The translations under genes and the position numbers were made by a program. This document shows, piece after piece, positions 11,880-24,800 of a DNA stretch of 64,000 nt. Numbering within the stretch: position 1 is the first letter of the stretch; each line of letters opens with the position of its first letter. Below the pieces are notes generated by a model. That model was not told the origin of the DNA. It saw only the letters and a list, made by a program, of their open reading frames with translations, and made no database searches. The stretch comes from Norana najaformis (Eukaryota > Annelida > Clitellata > Crassiclitellata > Hormogastridae), in the NCBI GenBank assembly GCA_964023275.1, contig OZ029915.1:36211073-36275072 (forward strand), read 5' to 3'.

Positions 11880-11974
11880 TGTCTTTCACACCGAAAGAAA
11901 TTATAAATGTTAGCATATATATATATATATACATATATATACACACATATATATATATATATATGCGCTTCTAA
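11063..11974 (+). pseudogene. mariner transposase, C-terminally truncated
   Basis: The N-terminal part (residues about 5-115) holds the paired helix-turn-helix DNA-binding region, including ATVYRWVAEF and the GRP hinge (RSGRP). The catalytic core follows. The first Asp is at residue 159 in VTMDETW, and the second is at residue 253 in FHQDNAPAHTS. Family knowledge says a mariner transposase of about 345 residues needs a third Asp 34 residues further on (DD34D), near 288. Here the true sequence ends near residue 272. The last 30 codons come from flanking DNA and a TA microsatellite (repeated YIYI). The preserved part has no stop or frameshift, so the loss of the right end looks fairly recent or happened on insertion. 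It cannot cut DNA without the third Asp. Confidence 0.9.
11877..11964. repeat. Right copy of flank X after the truncated mariner
   Basis: Joins the broken transposase ORF directly and shares a few bases of microhomology (TTGA) with it. It continues into tgcgcttctaac, presumably the original target sequence. Confidence 0.85.
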
Positions 11975-12855
11975 CAAGGCCTAATATCGACGTGTTATTT
12001 GTTTGCAAGTACAAATTCCATGAATACGTGCATATATTTATACACCTATAAACAGATGTATGCGGCTTATACATGTATTAGGCACCTGCCTTCATGCATG
12101 AGTTGAAACGCTGATGTCATCATTAAATTGTTAGTCTAGGCCCATATATTCAATCGGTCGTAAACTTCAAATGTGAGTTATACGGCCTTAATATTTAACC
12201 CGGTTAGGGAACTGATCAACCGTACGGTTTTAATACTTCTCGAACCCGTGAACTTTAATGCATTCATATACAAAGCTGAGGATGAGAACCTCCCTGGTCT
12301 TCTAATGGATCGTCGGTAGCTGGATCGGCCGTGGAGGTTGGAGGAGGAGGTGGAAGCGTTCGAGGCCGTTAAAGACGGACTTCATGCATCGATGGACGAA
12401 GGAATGCGCAGGCAACGAGAGTCGCTGGTCTCGTGCCTCGACCATAAATTGTTTATTGTGTCGATGGCGTTGTAAATTCTGACCCCGTAGATATGGAGGG
12501 AGTCTGTGACGTAGGCCTGTTTGATTGATCGGTCGGTGCGAGTAGCCAGACTATGTTGGTGGGGCCCAAGTCAAGTGGCGTTCGCCCCATGTATACCTTT
12601 TTATGGCCTAATCCTTAGTATTTTCGGCCCTTATGCCGATCCTGAGTTAAAATTTCACAGTTCCTGTTATCTTTACCTTTCTCTGTGCCATTATTTAAGC
12701 AACGAAGTTTCACATAGTGCTGCCACTATATTAATTCTCTCTGTCTCTCTGTCTCTGTCTCTCTTTCTGTCTTTCTTTTTTCTCTTTCTCCCTCTCTTAC
12801 TCCCTCTCTTTCTCTGTGACGACTGCGATATGCGGCTTAGAATGTAAAGTAACGC

Positions 12856-13008
12856 GGAGCAATGGTGATGGAGCAATGGTGATGGAGCAATGGTGATGGA
12901 GCAATGGTGATGGAGCAATGGTGATGGAGCAATGGTGATGGAGCAATGGTGATGGAGCAATGGTGATGGAGCAATGGTGATGGAGCAGTGGTGATGGAGC
13001 AATGGCGA
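12856..13008. repeat. 14-bp minisatellite, about 11 units
   Basis: Unit gatggagcaatggt, nearly perfect, with a late A-to-G variant unit. Three units equal 42 bases, which gives spurious long open frames rich in His, Ser and Ile. Confidence 0.95.
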
Positions 13009-15681
13009 AATGCTAATATATGCGTCGGAACAGATTAGAATCTAAGTTTTAAACCCCGCAAGGGCAGAAAATGTTTCGATATCTCTGCTCCACTTGCACG
13101 GCTGCATCCCTTAGAGAACTCAGATATAACCTGAGTGCACTGATCTGCACTGTCGGTTGGTAGATCAGGTGGTACGGGAGAGGACTGACTACCCGCGATC
13201 TCATATGCGGAGGCTAAGAAAAGCAAAGTTGCTAACACTTCATAGAGAACTCAGCTTTACCTTGACTTACTTACTTACTTACCCAGCCTTTTTTACTAAG
13301 AAGTTTTGATACGACATCGCATTTCTCTTGCACGTCCTACGCCGTAAGTAACAAGATCGAGCAATTTTAGGAACAAATCTAAATATAGGAACAGTCAGTA
13401 GGTTTATGTTATAAAAGTTTATTACAAACCATTATTTGAGAACAGGTTTCCAGCTTACCATTTGAGTAAAAACAGTTACACTTATGGTTAATAATCTTGT
13501 AAGATTCTTTCATCTGTGCACGAAAACGTATATTGTGGATGATATGTTTTGATAAGAAGCCATAATTTGGGGATTCGGCCCATTAACTCCACAGTTGGCG
13601 TCGCCGCTGGGTTAAATTCTGTCTCTGGTTATAGGTCGACCGTATCTTGTCGTGTTCGTGATATTCATAACACATTTGAAACTGTAATTCAACGCATTCA
13701 ACTGATGTCATGAAGAGCAATCAAAACCCTCGGTTGGTCTCATGGCAAGTTTTATGTAGTTCAATTGACAGAAAGAGATGAGTTCAAGTCAGCACGAGAC
13801 CTCATAAAGGATAAAATCAAGATCGGGTCGATGATATCAGCCTAATGGCTGCTAGACCGTCCATGCAAAGAGACTCGGTTCGGCTGAACTCGCTGAATAA
13901 CTGACCAGGTAGGACATTGTGATGACGACTAAAGAACGTGATATAAGCTCCAAGTGACACTTGAACAGTTCGCCATTAATCTTAACGCTGTTCATTTTGA
14001 CCCCAAGTCAGCTGTGCAGTATGGGCGTCAGCTGCCCATCCATAGATTGCGTCGTGGCTAGTTAGCTAAGGTCTCAGCGGACAGCGTGCCTATAAACAGT
14101 CCTGATAGGCTTCTTTACAATATCCCTGTTATAAAACTGACCAGAGAAGAGCCCAAGTCGAGATCTTATCGCAAACCTTTTAAATAGCCTTCTATACGGC
14201 CACCGAGTCCTACAAATGTGACATGTATAGAAAGAGTGGACCTGCCCGAGATATGTGATCCGCCCTGACTCAGAACTTTCCTATTGCTTTCTCGAAGACT
14301 CATCTCCCATGAGCGTCGTTAGGATGGAAACATCGCTTACGTGTAGATGGTAATAAGGAAAGGGTGCCTAAGGTAGAAGGGCGGGGTACTACTGGCAGAC
14401 GTTCAACGACATAGCGATCATCGAATGGGGAAATCGACTCGGAAGGCAATTCCGAAACATATGGGCGATCGATGAGGTGGACACTGGTAACAGCAGAACG
14501 CGGAAATGAGATGAATGATGATGCGAGAAATGGGAACAGTGTGAAGGCCCTTCTGGCTAAAAGGGGGCCTAGGGAAAAGCGAAGGGAGGAATGAGGGCGG
14601 GTTGATGCAGTACGATAGTGTGGGTGACACGGCTACTAACTGACGTCGTTGTGATGGGCTGGTGATGCGGCCAAGCAGTGATTTGATGGATGCTCCTCAT
14701 GGGGATAGACTTTATACCAATAAGGAATTGGTAGACACTAAATATCACATTCACATTATTTAGCACCACGGCCCTGCAAGCAAGTAAGAAAACAAGTTGA
14801 TAATGTTAAATTATTGCGTCTACATGGGACTCAGCAAGCCAAAGCATTAGTCAAACGACATGCATTTTCGGTTGATATTCTTTCAGTTTATGGAATTGCA
14901 GGAATTAGGATTACAATCAAGCCTAATTAATGAGGTTTAATTAATGTATACATATTAATACTCATGAACTCCTCGGCAGGAATCAGTTAAGTGACAAGGA
15001 TATCTCATCATTTGAAATTTCCTTCATTTGCTTTTTAACTGAAGCCACACACTCGGTCTCGCAGTAATTGCGCTGGAAAAATGAAGAACCACAGGCGCCA
15101 CTCATTCGAGCTGTACAGGCATTGAACAATGCAGATGTGCTTGATGGTTGGTTAATTGAGAGTTTTAATTGGTTTCCACTGTTTCATTCTTAAAACTGCT
15201 AATGCACTTGCAACAAATTTAAATGAGGGCTAGCGGGGAGCACCTCCGAGAAGTACTAAGAGTGCGATATTAATTAATTGATTAATTAATTCATTAATTC
15301 ATTCATCCATTCATTCAGAACAGTATATAGCGCCCCTTCTCGATGTCAACTCAGAGGCACTCAGAGACCAGCCCCGGCGAAATCCCCGCTATATAAACAT
15401 AATATTATAGTTATATTACAACATTTGTACATGGAAATTTACGTAGCGCCTTTAGGAAGCTACTCAAGTCTCTAAGACTGTATGTGTGGCATGAAAATGT
15501 GGCCATACAAACCGCTCTTATTATTTGGTAATGAAGTAAAACACCGGTCGCCTTCTCTTATAGGAATCGTCGTTCCCTTTTATGATGCTCATATATTAAT
15601 GTCTGGCACAGACTACACGGACTGTGTCTACTACTAGACATGTGTGTCAATGAGCGTTTCTATAGACGAGTATTTACACCT

Positions 15682-15770
15682 AAAACACCGCATACTTAAA
15701 TCTTAAATACACCGCATACTTAAATCTTAAATACACCGCATACTTAAATCTTAAATACACCGCATACTCA
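15682..15770. repeat. 24-bp tandem repeat, about 3.5 units
   Basis: Unit acaccgcatacttaaatctt plus aaat. The last unit carries a T-to-C change. Confidence 0.9.
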
Positions 15771-18700
15771 AATCGAGCTGAACGATTTAAAATCAAAATT
15801 ATTTTGTAAAGTTTAAGCAACTCTGCCTTTCTCTTCTCACTGCCCTGAATGCTGTTGCGCTAGGAGAGGCCAGAGTAATTGATATGGCGGCAATAGAAGT
15901 CAAGTGACTATTGAACGAATCCTCATCAGCATTACAACCCTGCAATTATGTAAACCATTTCTTTTGTACACGTGTTCATTTGCAATCATTTACGACTAGA
16001 CCTCGGCCCATGTCAGGTGTTTGGAGCTCATCGCCGATAATTATTCGAGGCATACTTAGACGGTTTTAGAACAGGTTAATGATGGAACCTCGAAAATTGA
16101 AACGTTACTTGTGTATACGCCTTCTTTCTTCGTCGGACATTATTTCGGAACGATAGGTGTACCGCAGGTGAAGCAAATTTGGGTTCATTACGCTCTGCAC
16201 GAAGCTATTACGAAGTGCCCTTCGTCGATGCCCGGGGCTCGGGGCCACGCATACATGGGGCCTTAGCCGCACGTGCACGGGGCCGGGCCGTCGTAATTGA
16301 AAGCGATCTTTTAAGAAGCTTCTTCGCATATAGAAAAGACGGTGTGTAGGGGTTCATGAAGCTGTTGAATGGACGGCCACGTGGCCGATTTCAATGCGCA
16401 CGGACCGAAGAATAAAATCGAAGGTGCCTTTATATAGGCTCTCCACGTAGTATAAAATAATGTCGGGACTGGAGTGTGTGCGGAGGTTAATGATGGATGC
16501 TTTGTATACACGAGTCCCTGTAAGGTTTCGTAAAAAGGTAAGAGGCGACGCGCTGCTGTTATGTATAATGGAAAGCGGAATTCAAAGAAGACAAAAGTTC
16601 ACTTTTCAATAGGAAACCACTGACTCGGAAGAAGAAATGGCCTCTTCAATGTCTGATCAATTCAAGGCCCGTCCATTATTTTCACCTGTCTTCTATAGTC
16701 TGTTCCGTATATATACCTATGTATATATACATATATATGTGTATATGCATCTCTCTTCTTCACAGTATCTCTATATCGGTCTCTGTTTTACTCCGAAGAC
16801 CATTCTTCTTTGTTTCAATATCTTCATAACTGTTCCACTCATTTCTCTGTTTTACTTTGTTGCTCTGTATTCTTCTCTCTTTTCATCTGTTCCTTCCTAA
16901 CTGCCTATGTTCCGTTTTCAAGTTCCTATATTACGTTTCTATTACTTTCTGCTTCATTGCGCCTCTATTGTCCTGTCTCGTTGGTTCTATTGCTTTACTG
17001 TTGCGTTATGTATGTCATCCTCTTTTCTTTGTGGATGCTCCTGTGCTTTTGTACATCTCTGCTTCAGTTTCTTTGTTTTTGCAGATATTTATATTTATTG
17101 GACTTTTTATAGTTATAGTTCATAACACTGTGCAGGATTTTATCTATCTATTGTTATCCAATGTAGTGCCTAGGTCTAGCTATAGTTCTATTCGCCAATG
17201 TAATGATTGTATCTAGCCATAGCCTATACGTGGGAAATAAAAAAGTGACTTCACTTATGCAAGGTTTTTGGAAGCATATTTTACTTGATGTATACATTTT
17301 TATAATAATTTGTATTCCACTTGTCTTTACCATCGAATTATTGGGTCCTGTTGCAATTTGCTCCAGTGCATCTCCCCGTATTCCTCGGTGTAATTACCGT
17401 ATACTTCTTTAGTTCACTCTTTCCTGGCCGGAAGCACTGGAACCTGATTCTGCTTCTATGGTTTACTTCCTTCAGGCATTCTCCTCTGCACTATTTTCTT
17501 TCCATTCGAAGCTTCTAGCTCCTATTTCTCCTCTAAGCTTCGCGTGCCCAGAGGTGGCTATTAATAGATATACCCCCCTTCAGATAAGCTAGGATGAACT
17601 ATAGAGTATATGGATTCCTACATGTATATTGCAATCACTCATGCATGACATGTATCTGTAATGGGGAGAGAGAAAGGGAGGCACGCGTCTCCTTAAGGCA
17701 GCTTACCCTAAGAAGACACGGGCGAGCGAGCTTTCACTCCCGATTGCATGCCCTTCACCTGGGTAAAAGCTGCCAAGCAAAAGAGTTGCTCGTATGTCAT
17801 CCCGAGGAGTCCGCAGAATCGGATCAGATTTCCTGAAATAGCGACAGACGCACGCAACCATCTCCTCTTAAAAGAAACTTCACCAGTCTCAGTCGCCTCG
17901 CTCTTTAATCATCGACCTATCCGACTGTACAAGTCCGGTGGCAGTGCGAAACGAAACTCTCGCTCGTTTAACCGTAACGAATTTAGAAAGCCCTGTAATT
18001 AGTTCATTTGCCCCTTGAGAACTCATTTGTGCCTACGGGGTGTAGATGTCTGTCTCAGCCGCGGATTTCAACCACGCATGTCGACTCGCCATTCTCTAAT
18101 GACGGGCCATCCATTCTTCCCTTAAGCAACTATAACTCTCCCCCTTTTGTATCGGATTTCGTCAACCTATATCCAAAAGCTCATCCCGATCTTGAGGCAT
18201 CAAAGAGGTGGACACAAGTGAGAACAAGAAATTACAGTCGCGAAGTCTATAGACGATAAAATACCGGCTGATAAAATTGAGGCCGTAACTGCTTCTACTT
18301 GTTAAGACGAAGAAAGATTATTGTCTCTACTAATGAAAGAAAGCGGTTGGTGATCGTGTAATTATACAAGCAGCAGAGCATTTGTATAAGGCTTCAGAAG
18401 AGCCTGTGCCTGCATGGCTATCAGTGTGATGGGGAAATTCCTGTCTCTGCCACTGACCAGTATACAATGCTATTCAAAACCTCTTGAATATAAACACAAT
18501 AGACAAACATGCGGCCATCTTGGCCACATGCGCCATACGAGAATTTGCAGATGAAGAGTCAGATTAGCGAGCATAATTTAATGAGTTCTGAAGCATTTAT
18601 AATTAGTGCTGATTTGTATTTGTGACGCCGGTTAGGAGTAAAATTACATGAATTGAGAAGACTACAAGCAAGGGCATTAGTTGGTGAAACCAAGATATAT

Positions 18701-18847
18701 ATAGTGTGAGGCACACGAGGTTTGATTCTCGTATATGAAACTGAACAGATTTGTAGGTGACATAGACAGCCTCTGAGGAATGCATGGAATCAAATATTGC
18801 GTGATGATTCACTGCTAGTGACAACCGATCCACCCGGGTGAATTCAA

Positions 18848-18874
18848 GGGTTAGGGTTAGGGTTAGGTTAACCC
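18848..18874. repeat. Interstitial telomere-like repeat
   Basis: Three TTAGGG-type units in a row (GGGTTAGGGTTAGGGTTAGG), ending in a GGTTAACC palindrome. TTAGGG is the ancestral animal telomere unit. Confidence 0.8.
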
Positions 18875-20715
18875 GATCGAACTTGTGCACTGTTGTGGAG
18901 TTGGTGCCGTCTGCCAAAATGAAAGTAAACGTGCTTTTAACGGTTTATAAAAGTTAACTGAATGTCCTGATTGCAAGATTGCACGTCCGCAAAAAGAGGT
19001 TCGACTAAACTGAGGGAGAGCAGTCGTGGAACTGTGGGAATAGAATAGTTTCAATAAATCAGAAGCAGAGTGTCGTCAGCAAATAGATGGTAATTTAATG
19101 ATTGGTCAGCAAGAAGTGAGTGAAGTGGCACAAAAGGGTGAAGGAACGAATATCATGCCGTCTATCAGTTCTATCCGTTGTCAGTTCTTACATGCCAACT
19201 CTCTTGTTCTCACCTCTGTCTCTGTCTATTTGTTTATCCGCCTGTATATCTGTCTGTCCGACTGCCAAATGCTAAACGACAAGGCAACACCAGGACGAAT
19301 GTATGAATTAGCCTCTTATTCATGTATATATGTATCTTTTCCCGCTTCATTCTCTTTCGTACTTGCCTTGAACAGAACTAAACAAGATTCATCTGCCATG
19401 CAGTCACAACGCCCTAAAAAGTAGTCATAAGACTGTTTCTCAAGACTAAATATCTGCAAATGGGAATTGAGGATCGCTAGGTGGTCGATGAAGGCCAGGT
19501 TCTTTTTCTACATATTCGGTTAATTAATTACATCACAGTGCAAGGCTGTTTGTTACGAGTTTTGTTGACTCAAGCGCCATATCCATGCAATAATATCGAT
19601 CTCTATGTGTTCCTATCTGTCCGACAGTTCATTCGTTTATCCATTCCTGCTTTGTGTTGCCCTTCTTCTCTATGTCCGTCTCTCCGTCGTTGGCTGTTGG
19701 GTTGTTTCTCTGTTCGTCCGCCTGCCTTCCAATTTGCTTACTATGAAAATCTATCTCCGCAATCTGTTGTGAACTCTTTGTGAACCCCACTCCCTTGTTT
19801 ACGTTGATGTAATAAATTTAACTTCGGATGCTTATTTTTTAATCTTTAATTCCGCCATAGCTTTATATGAGAGATTATTCGGCTGGAATCTTCACATTGT
19901 ATTCATTAGTATTATTCACTTATGAACAGACAATTAATCACTTTAAATGTCGTTCGATAATTTCGATAGTGGGTCATCAAATAAACAGGATCATTGATGA
20001 ACAAGACTTATTTCATGCGGAAAATAGTCCTATAAAATGCTCGAGCACAATTTAGTTAATTAAGTAATAAACCGCTTTTGGATTGTGACCTCCAGTGGCT
20101 TACTATAAAGAATGTACGCATAACTTAATATTGCATTGACAGTGGCAAGAGCTGGCAGACTATCGGGATAACTATGCGTTTAATCGTGATTCTAAGCAGC
20201 TATGCTTCGGCGACATGTCTATTCACACATAGCACGCCTACTGAGAAGGGTTAAGCTCTTGTATGCAGGCACATTTACAATTGGATGCCTGAAACTGTTG
20301 TCAACAAACTATTCTAGATCAAAAAGCTTTCCGGCAATCGACGCGCGACCGTGGCGCCTTATCATGCAGAGAGGTTGTCAGTCTCTCGAAAGAATTCGCC
20401 CATTTGCACATCAGCCATCGGCAGTCGAGGCTGTCTACGAGTGTGGCGTGTAAAAATTGGCAGTCGACACCATCAAATGCCTCAGCTGATCCGCTCAGGC
20501 GACCCAGGCGCGTATTATGATCTCATTTGAACGTTTAGCCGTACAGCCACCGAAACCACCTGCCAAGTTCGAACGCAGAGCATGTCTATAGAACGAACTG
20601 CGCCGCCTGATTTGTAGCTAAGCCTTCGTTCTCTGCCGAGCACCGTTGTTTGTCAGCCCCTAGACCGTTGACGGTGATTTCAACGTAGTGTTCGTAGGGT
20701 TCCTTTGTGCTACAG

Positions 20716-21045
20716 TCTACTGGGCGTCAGGATCCTTTGTCGCTCTTCTACAAAGACTCGTCTTTGGCTCAAGGCAATTATTTCCGACTCGTGCCCATTG
20801 TCGGGTCTCGAGCCACCGCTCCTATAATAAACCGACAGTCAAGGGAGTGGATGGCTGGGTGGGTGGTGCGACCGGCCGGCCAAGTTCAGGCGATCAGGCG
20901 CGAAACGCTGGCACGCACCTGCCAAAAACGAGAGAAGGAGCTTTACTCGAGGCATATTTATAGAGACATGAGTGCTCTGGCCAAGGCGGCACTTGCAAAA
21001 CATTTTGCAGAACTTGATGCAATGCTATGCGGCCGCGATGGATAG
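20716..21045 (+). CDS. Unrecognised open segment, possible 3' exon
   Basis: An acceptor-like tttgtgctacag is followed by about 109 codons open to TAG. The C-terminal half is charged and helix-forming (QAIRRETLARTCQKREKELY, then DMSALAKAALAKHFAELDAM), which is more protein-like than other open segments nearby. I do not recognise a family and see no upstream partner exon. It could be a last exon, a TE fragment or chance. Confidence 0.2.
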   Translation, partial: STGRQDPLSLFYKDSSLAQGNYFRLVPIVGSRATAPIINRQSREWMAGWVVRPAGQVQAIRRETLARTCQKREKELYSRHIYRDMSALAKAALAKHFAELDAMLCGRDG

Positions 21046-21619
21046 TCCTCCAGAGAACGACGATACCAAAATAATCTGCCTGCAGATCGAGAACGCCGCG
21101 ACACGCCATGGAGTCTATGTCAACTATGTTTGCTCTTCCACTTGAAATCCACTCGAAATATCCGTTCTTGTTCGACGCAGAACGTTTTGACGAATGTTGA
21201 TTGTACATGGGCATGTAGGCCTATGCGGCCTTTTCTGCCATCAGCCCATACAAAGTCTTAAATTATGACATACTGCACGGTTCATCTGCTTTGTAAAGAG
21301 CAGGGCGATGCCACCGAATGCGAAATACAATTTATTCTTTACCCGGCGTCACTTTTTCCCTCTTTCTTTGCACCTTCATATCGCCATTAAATCAGATCTA
21401 CATAATTCAGTTATGTTGTAGTGCTACAAATTAGATACATTACCCTATTTTTTACGTGATCTAAGTCCAAGAGTCAGCCGTCGAGGGCTGTACCTAGATG
21501 CACAGATTACTGATAATTCGGCAGTGCAGTATGCAGAGCGCGATAGTTTGGTTCAGGTGTAGCAATCATATCAAACCAGGCGAAAACCTGGAGACTACAT
21601 GAGGCCGCAATGCAGAGTG

Positions 21620-21830
21620 TAATAAAAACTCATTCACATAACAGTCACGGATAACATAACAATCACATATAACGTAACCGATTAGAACGACATATCAAGG
21701 AACTCATTTAAATGGAAATCACAACATTAACATAACAGTCATACAGAACTAAACAGATTAGAGTAACACATAAAGAGATAACTACTTAACATAACAGTCA
21801 TAGATAACAATAAATTATTATATTAACAAG
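21620..21830. repeat. Degenerate tandem repeat around cataacagtca
   Basis: The phrases cataacagtcacggataac, cataacagtcatacagaac and cataacagtcatagataac recur at roughly 50-100 base spacing, with heavy divergence between. Confidence 0.5.
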
Positions 21831-24800
21831 AATCTCATCATCATAAAGCAGTCACCGAATAACCAGGCATAAGATATGATGCGAACTATATATGTGGTAA
21901 CACGGCTTCATACAGATGTTTTATAAATGCACGTTGTAAATTATCTGTGTACATTTGTATAATTTATTGATTAGTTGTTTAATGGACTAACTGCCTGATT
22001 GATTTATTGATTTTGTCAGTTAATAAGCAAATCCAATTGTAGAGTTGCTGAATGAAGAATCACTGAAAAATCAATTATATGTTATCAATTTTTATTATTT
22101 AATTAGTAATCATTTTGCGAATCAAAATATAAATGAACCAAACAGAGAAAAGTGAACAGTGAAACCGTGTGCCAGTTAAGCAGTCAAACCAGCCAATATG
22201 TTAGTTTAGTCAATAAAACAATGCCACACTAAATATTGTAGACAGTACATTCATGAACTTAGCGCAAGCAAAAAATAAATGAGACGACTTGATTGACCTA
22301 CATGTGTAGGCCTAGAACGATAAATCAAGTCTAACCTCCGCCAATAGGACTCAGCCGCTGAGATTGGCCAAATCAGTTGCAGGTTGCAATTTAATGCATA
22401 TACAGAACCATCTCTTGTGCAAATCATGTCTATAGACGAAGACTTAGACGAATGAACTTCGGAAACGAAAGGTAGACGTCTTTATGTAACGATACCTTTT
22501 CGCCAGTCAGTCAAACGACCATTTCCCGCTGTTATACCGTCCAGGAAAGCAATGGTGTATCAAAAGGCTGTTATAGGAAAGTATTGGTGGCGAACGACTT
22601 GCATCAAAAGGCAACTGTGCGCCTGTAGAAATAATTGCAAACTAACCAATGTCTGTAATTTTCTGCGGCAATTGTACATCGTCCGTCCTTCTATTCAAAG
22701 CCGTAGATCTGCTTGGCGTAATGCAGGGGTCGAGTAACGAAACGCCAAGATTGACAGAAGGACAGACAGACCGACAGACACTCTTCCAGTGAATAAGAAA
22801 CGAAAGGCTTAGTCTAAGGCATCGGAATAAACATCATTATAAATTGTGTACGGAAAACGTCATCCTTCATGCACACGAAGCGAATCTGTAATTATTGATA
22901 TTTTCCTGCTGCGGTTGTACTGTTCAGTCATTCAAGACGATCAGAATTTGTGTTAAGGAAACCAGAAATTAAAAATTCAGAAGTCGGTGACGTTTTTTTA
23001 ATGTGACAGATATAAACGATTTTTATTGTTCCGGTCATATATTATTATAAGAAGCGTGAGTTCATTGTTATGATTTCCGCAGAGCTTCTTACGAGTTCAA
23101 TCGTTGGCTTATGTCTCAGTTACAATGCGAATACGACACATAAAACCGAAATCAAATCGATTTACAGAGTATAAGACTGATTAACTGCTGTTCTCAGGCC
23201 GATCCTCGTACATTCTTGTGCTCTGCCTCTATTTTAGCGGTGGATTCCGGTAGTGGTTGCAATTGTAATTGTAATTCTAACTCAAATTTGTATAACGCCT
23301 TTTCAAGAGAAACTCCTTAGAGGCTGTCATGACCCAACAACACAAAACCACAATCAAACAGAATGGCTTTGAAGCGCTTAGACAAAAGCATCAAAGAAAG
23401 ACCAACGAGCTCAAGTCGTAGATTGCTAGGCAACCTATTTAAAAAATGATTCGACAAAGTCCCCAAAGCTGTTTTGCCCAACTTTTTTATCTTTATGCTT
23501 CATACTCCATTCTCTTTCTCCCTAGCGTCAGGAATCCTGGAGCCGCGGGTGACATTTTGACTGATTGCCAACGTGTCGTTAATTCATCCGCTGCATCCAG
23601 GGTTCCCTTCTGAGAGAGTTCTTTTATGTCTCGATAGGCTGCCGTATTGTTCAATGGCTGATGCTTCAGCTCGTGATTACTATTCTAAGATGGGTGTCAT
23701 ATAGTGAGATATATGCCTATAGAACTACGCTACCTGAAGTAATATTATAAACACTGACTTACACTTTGCAACAGTGTTGGTATACGGGAGGCAGAGGGAC
23801 CGTGATCCCGTCACAAAAATGGGCCAGAGACATTTTGGCCTACAAATCTCACAAACTTAAGTAAAGGCTTTGGCATTAAGGGACAGGACAAGACACAAGC
23901 CCCAATCGCAACCTTAGATGGCCCCCATTTTTTGCCGAATTATCTTAGTTTAGCTACACAAGTACAATATCATAAACTCATCATGTCAGTCACACATAAG
24001 CAGGAGTGCCCTTTTGATTTCCACTGCCTCCCAAAGATTTCAGTTTGGATGCTAAGAATAATATCACAAGCCCAGAAATCCAGAGGTCATGTGCTTCTAT
24101 TTGCAAACCATTAGAGAGAAAGTCGTTTTCGCGCCACATACTGGCCTAGAAATTTCCCTGCTCCGAATCCTACCTCGCTTCGAACATATACCTGGACTCC
24201 CACCCGTTCTCATAACTGTGCTGACGCCATTGCGTGTAACAAACAGAAAATAATCGATTATTTCCACACATTCAATTATTCGATATACAAGCGACATCTT
24301 AACGCGCAGTCAAATCCCTTAACGGTGAAAGGAGTAAATCACAAAGGCTGCATGCGCCATGAACCCGTACGCCTAATATGGTTCGCGATGGCGGGCAAGG
24401 ATGACGTTTGCGGATGCTGGAAAGCGGAAGCACTGATTGGAAGACTACGGACGCCAAGTTTATGCAGAGGTATTCATACAGTTGGCAGGCAGGTCGTTAA
24501 GAGGGTTCATGACGGACCCCTATCGCCTGACAATGGCGTTGACACCAGCGACAGAACCAAAATCCTGGTTAATGAAGTGTATAATATCACGATGCGGAAA
24601 TTTGTTTTATTAACGGTTCTTGTCGGAATTACCTCTCAGAATACAAGGGACGAACTGAACGGGGATGTTATATGGTGCGTGCAAATGGAAAGCAATGGAC
24701 CGGAAGGACTAAGTGAATCAAAAACACTGACAACTGCTTAGAAATTGTATATTCTAGCAACAGTGCGAGAATAGAAACCGGCCCTAGAAATAGTATCGTT

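Larger units (their letters stand above)
12000..20680. other. Gene-poor stretch
   Basis: Apart from the 14-bp and 24-bp tandem repeats, a TATAGCGCC repeat head near 15327, a T-rich low-complexity region at 16680-17550 and the interstitial telomere-like run at 18848, I see nothing I can name. Open segments in the T/C-rich parts are hydrophobic low-complexity readings and lack splice-site support. Confidence 0.45.

Noticed and set aside
12691..13002. 103-codon open segment with His/Ser/Ile repeats
   Set aside because: It is a reading of the 14-bp minisatellite.
24325..24741. 138-codon open segment on the plus strand
   Set aside because: I can recognise no domain, splice context or promoter. 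Average composition is consistent with a chance ORF in a 16-kb gene-poor region.
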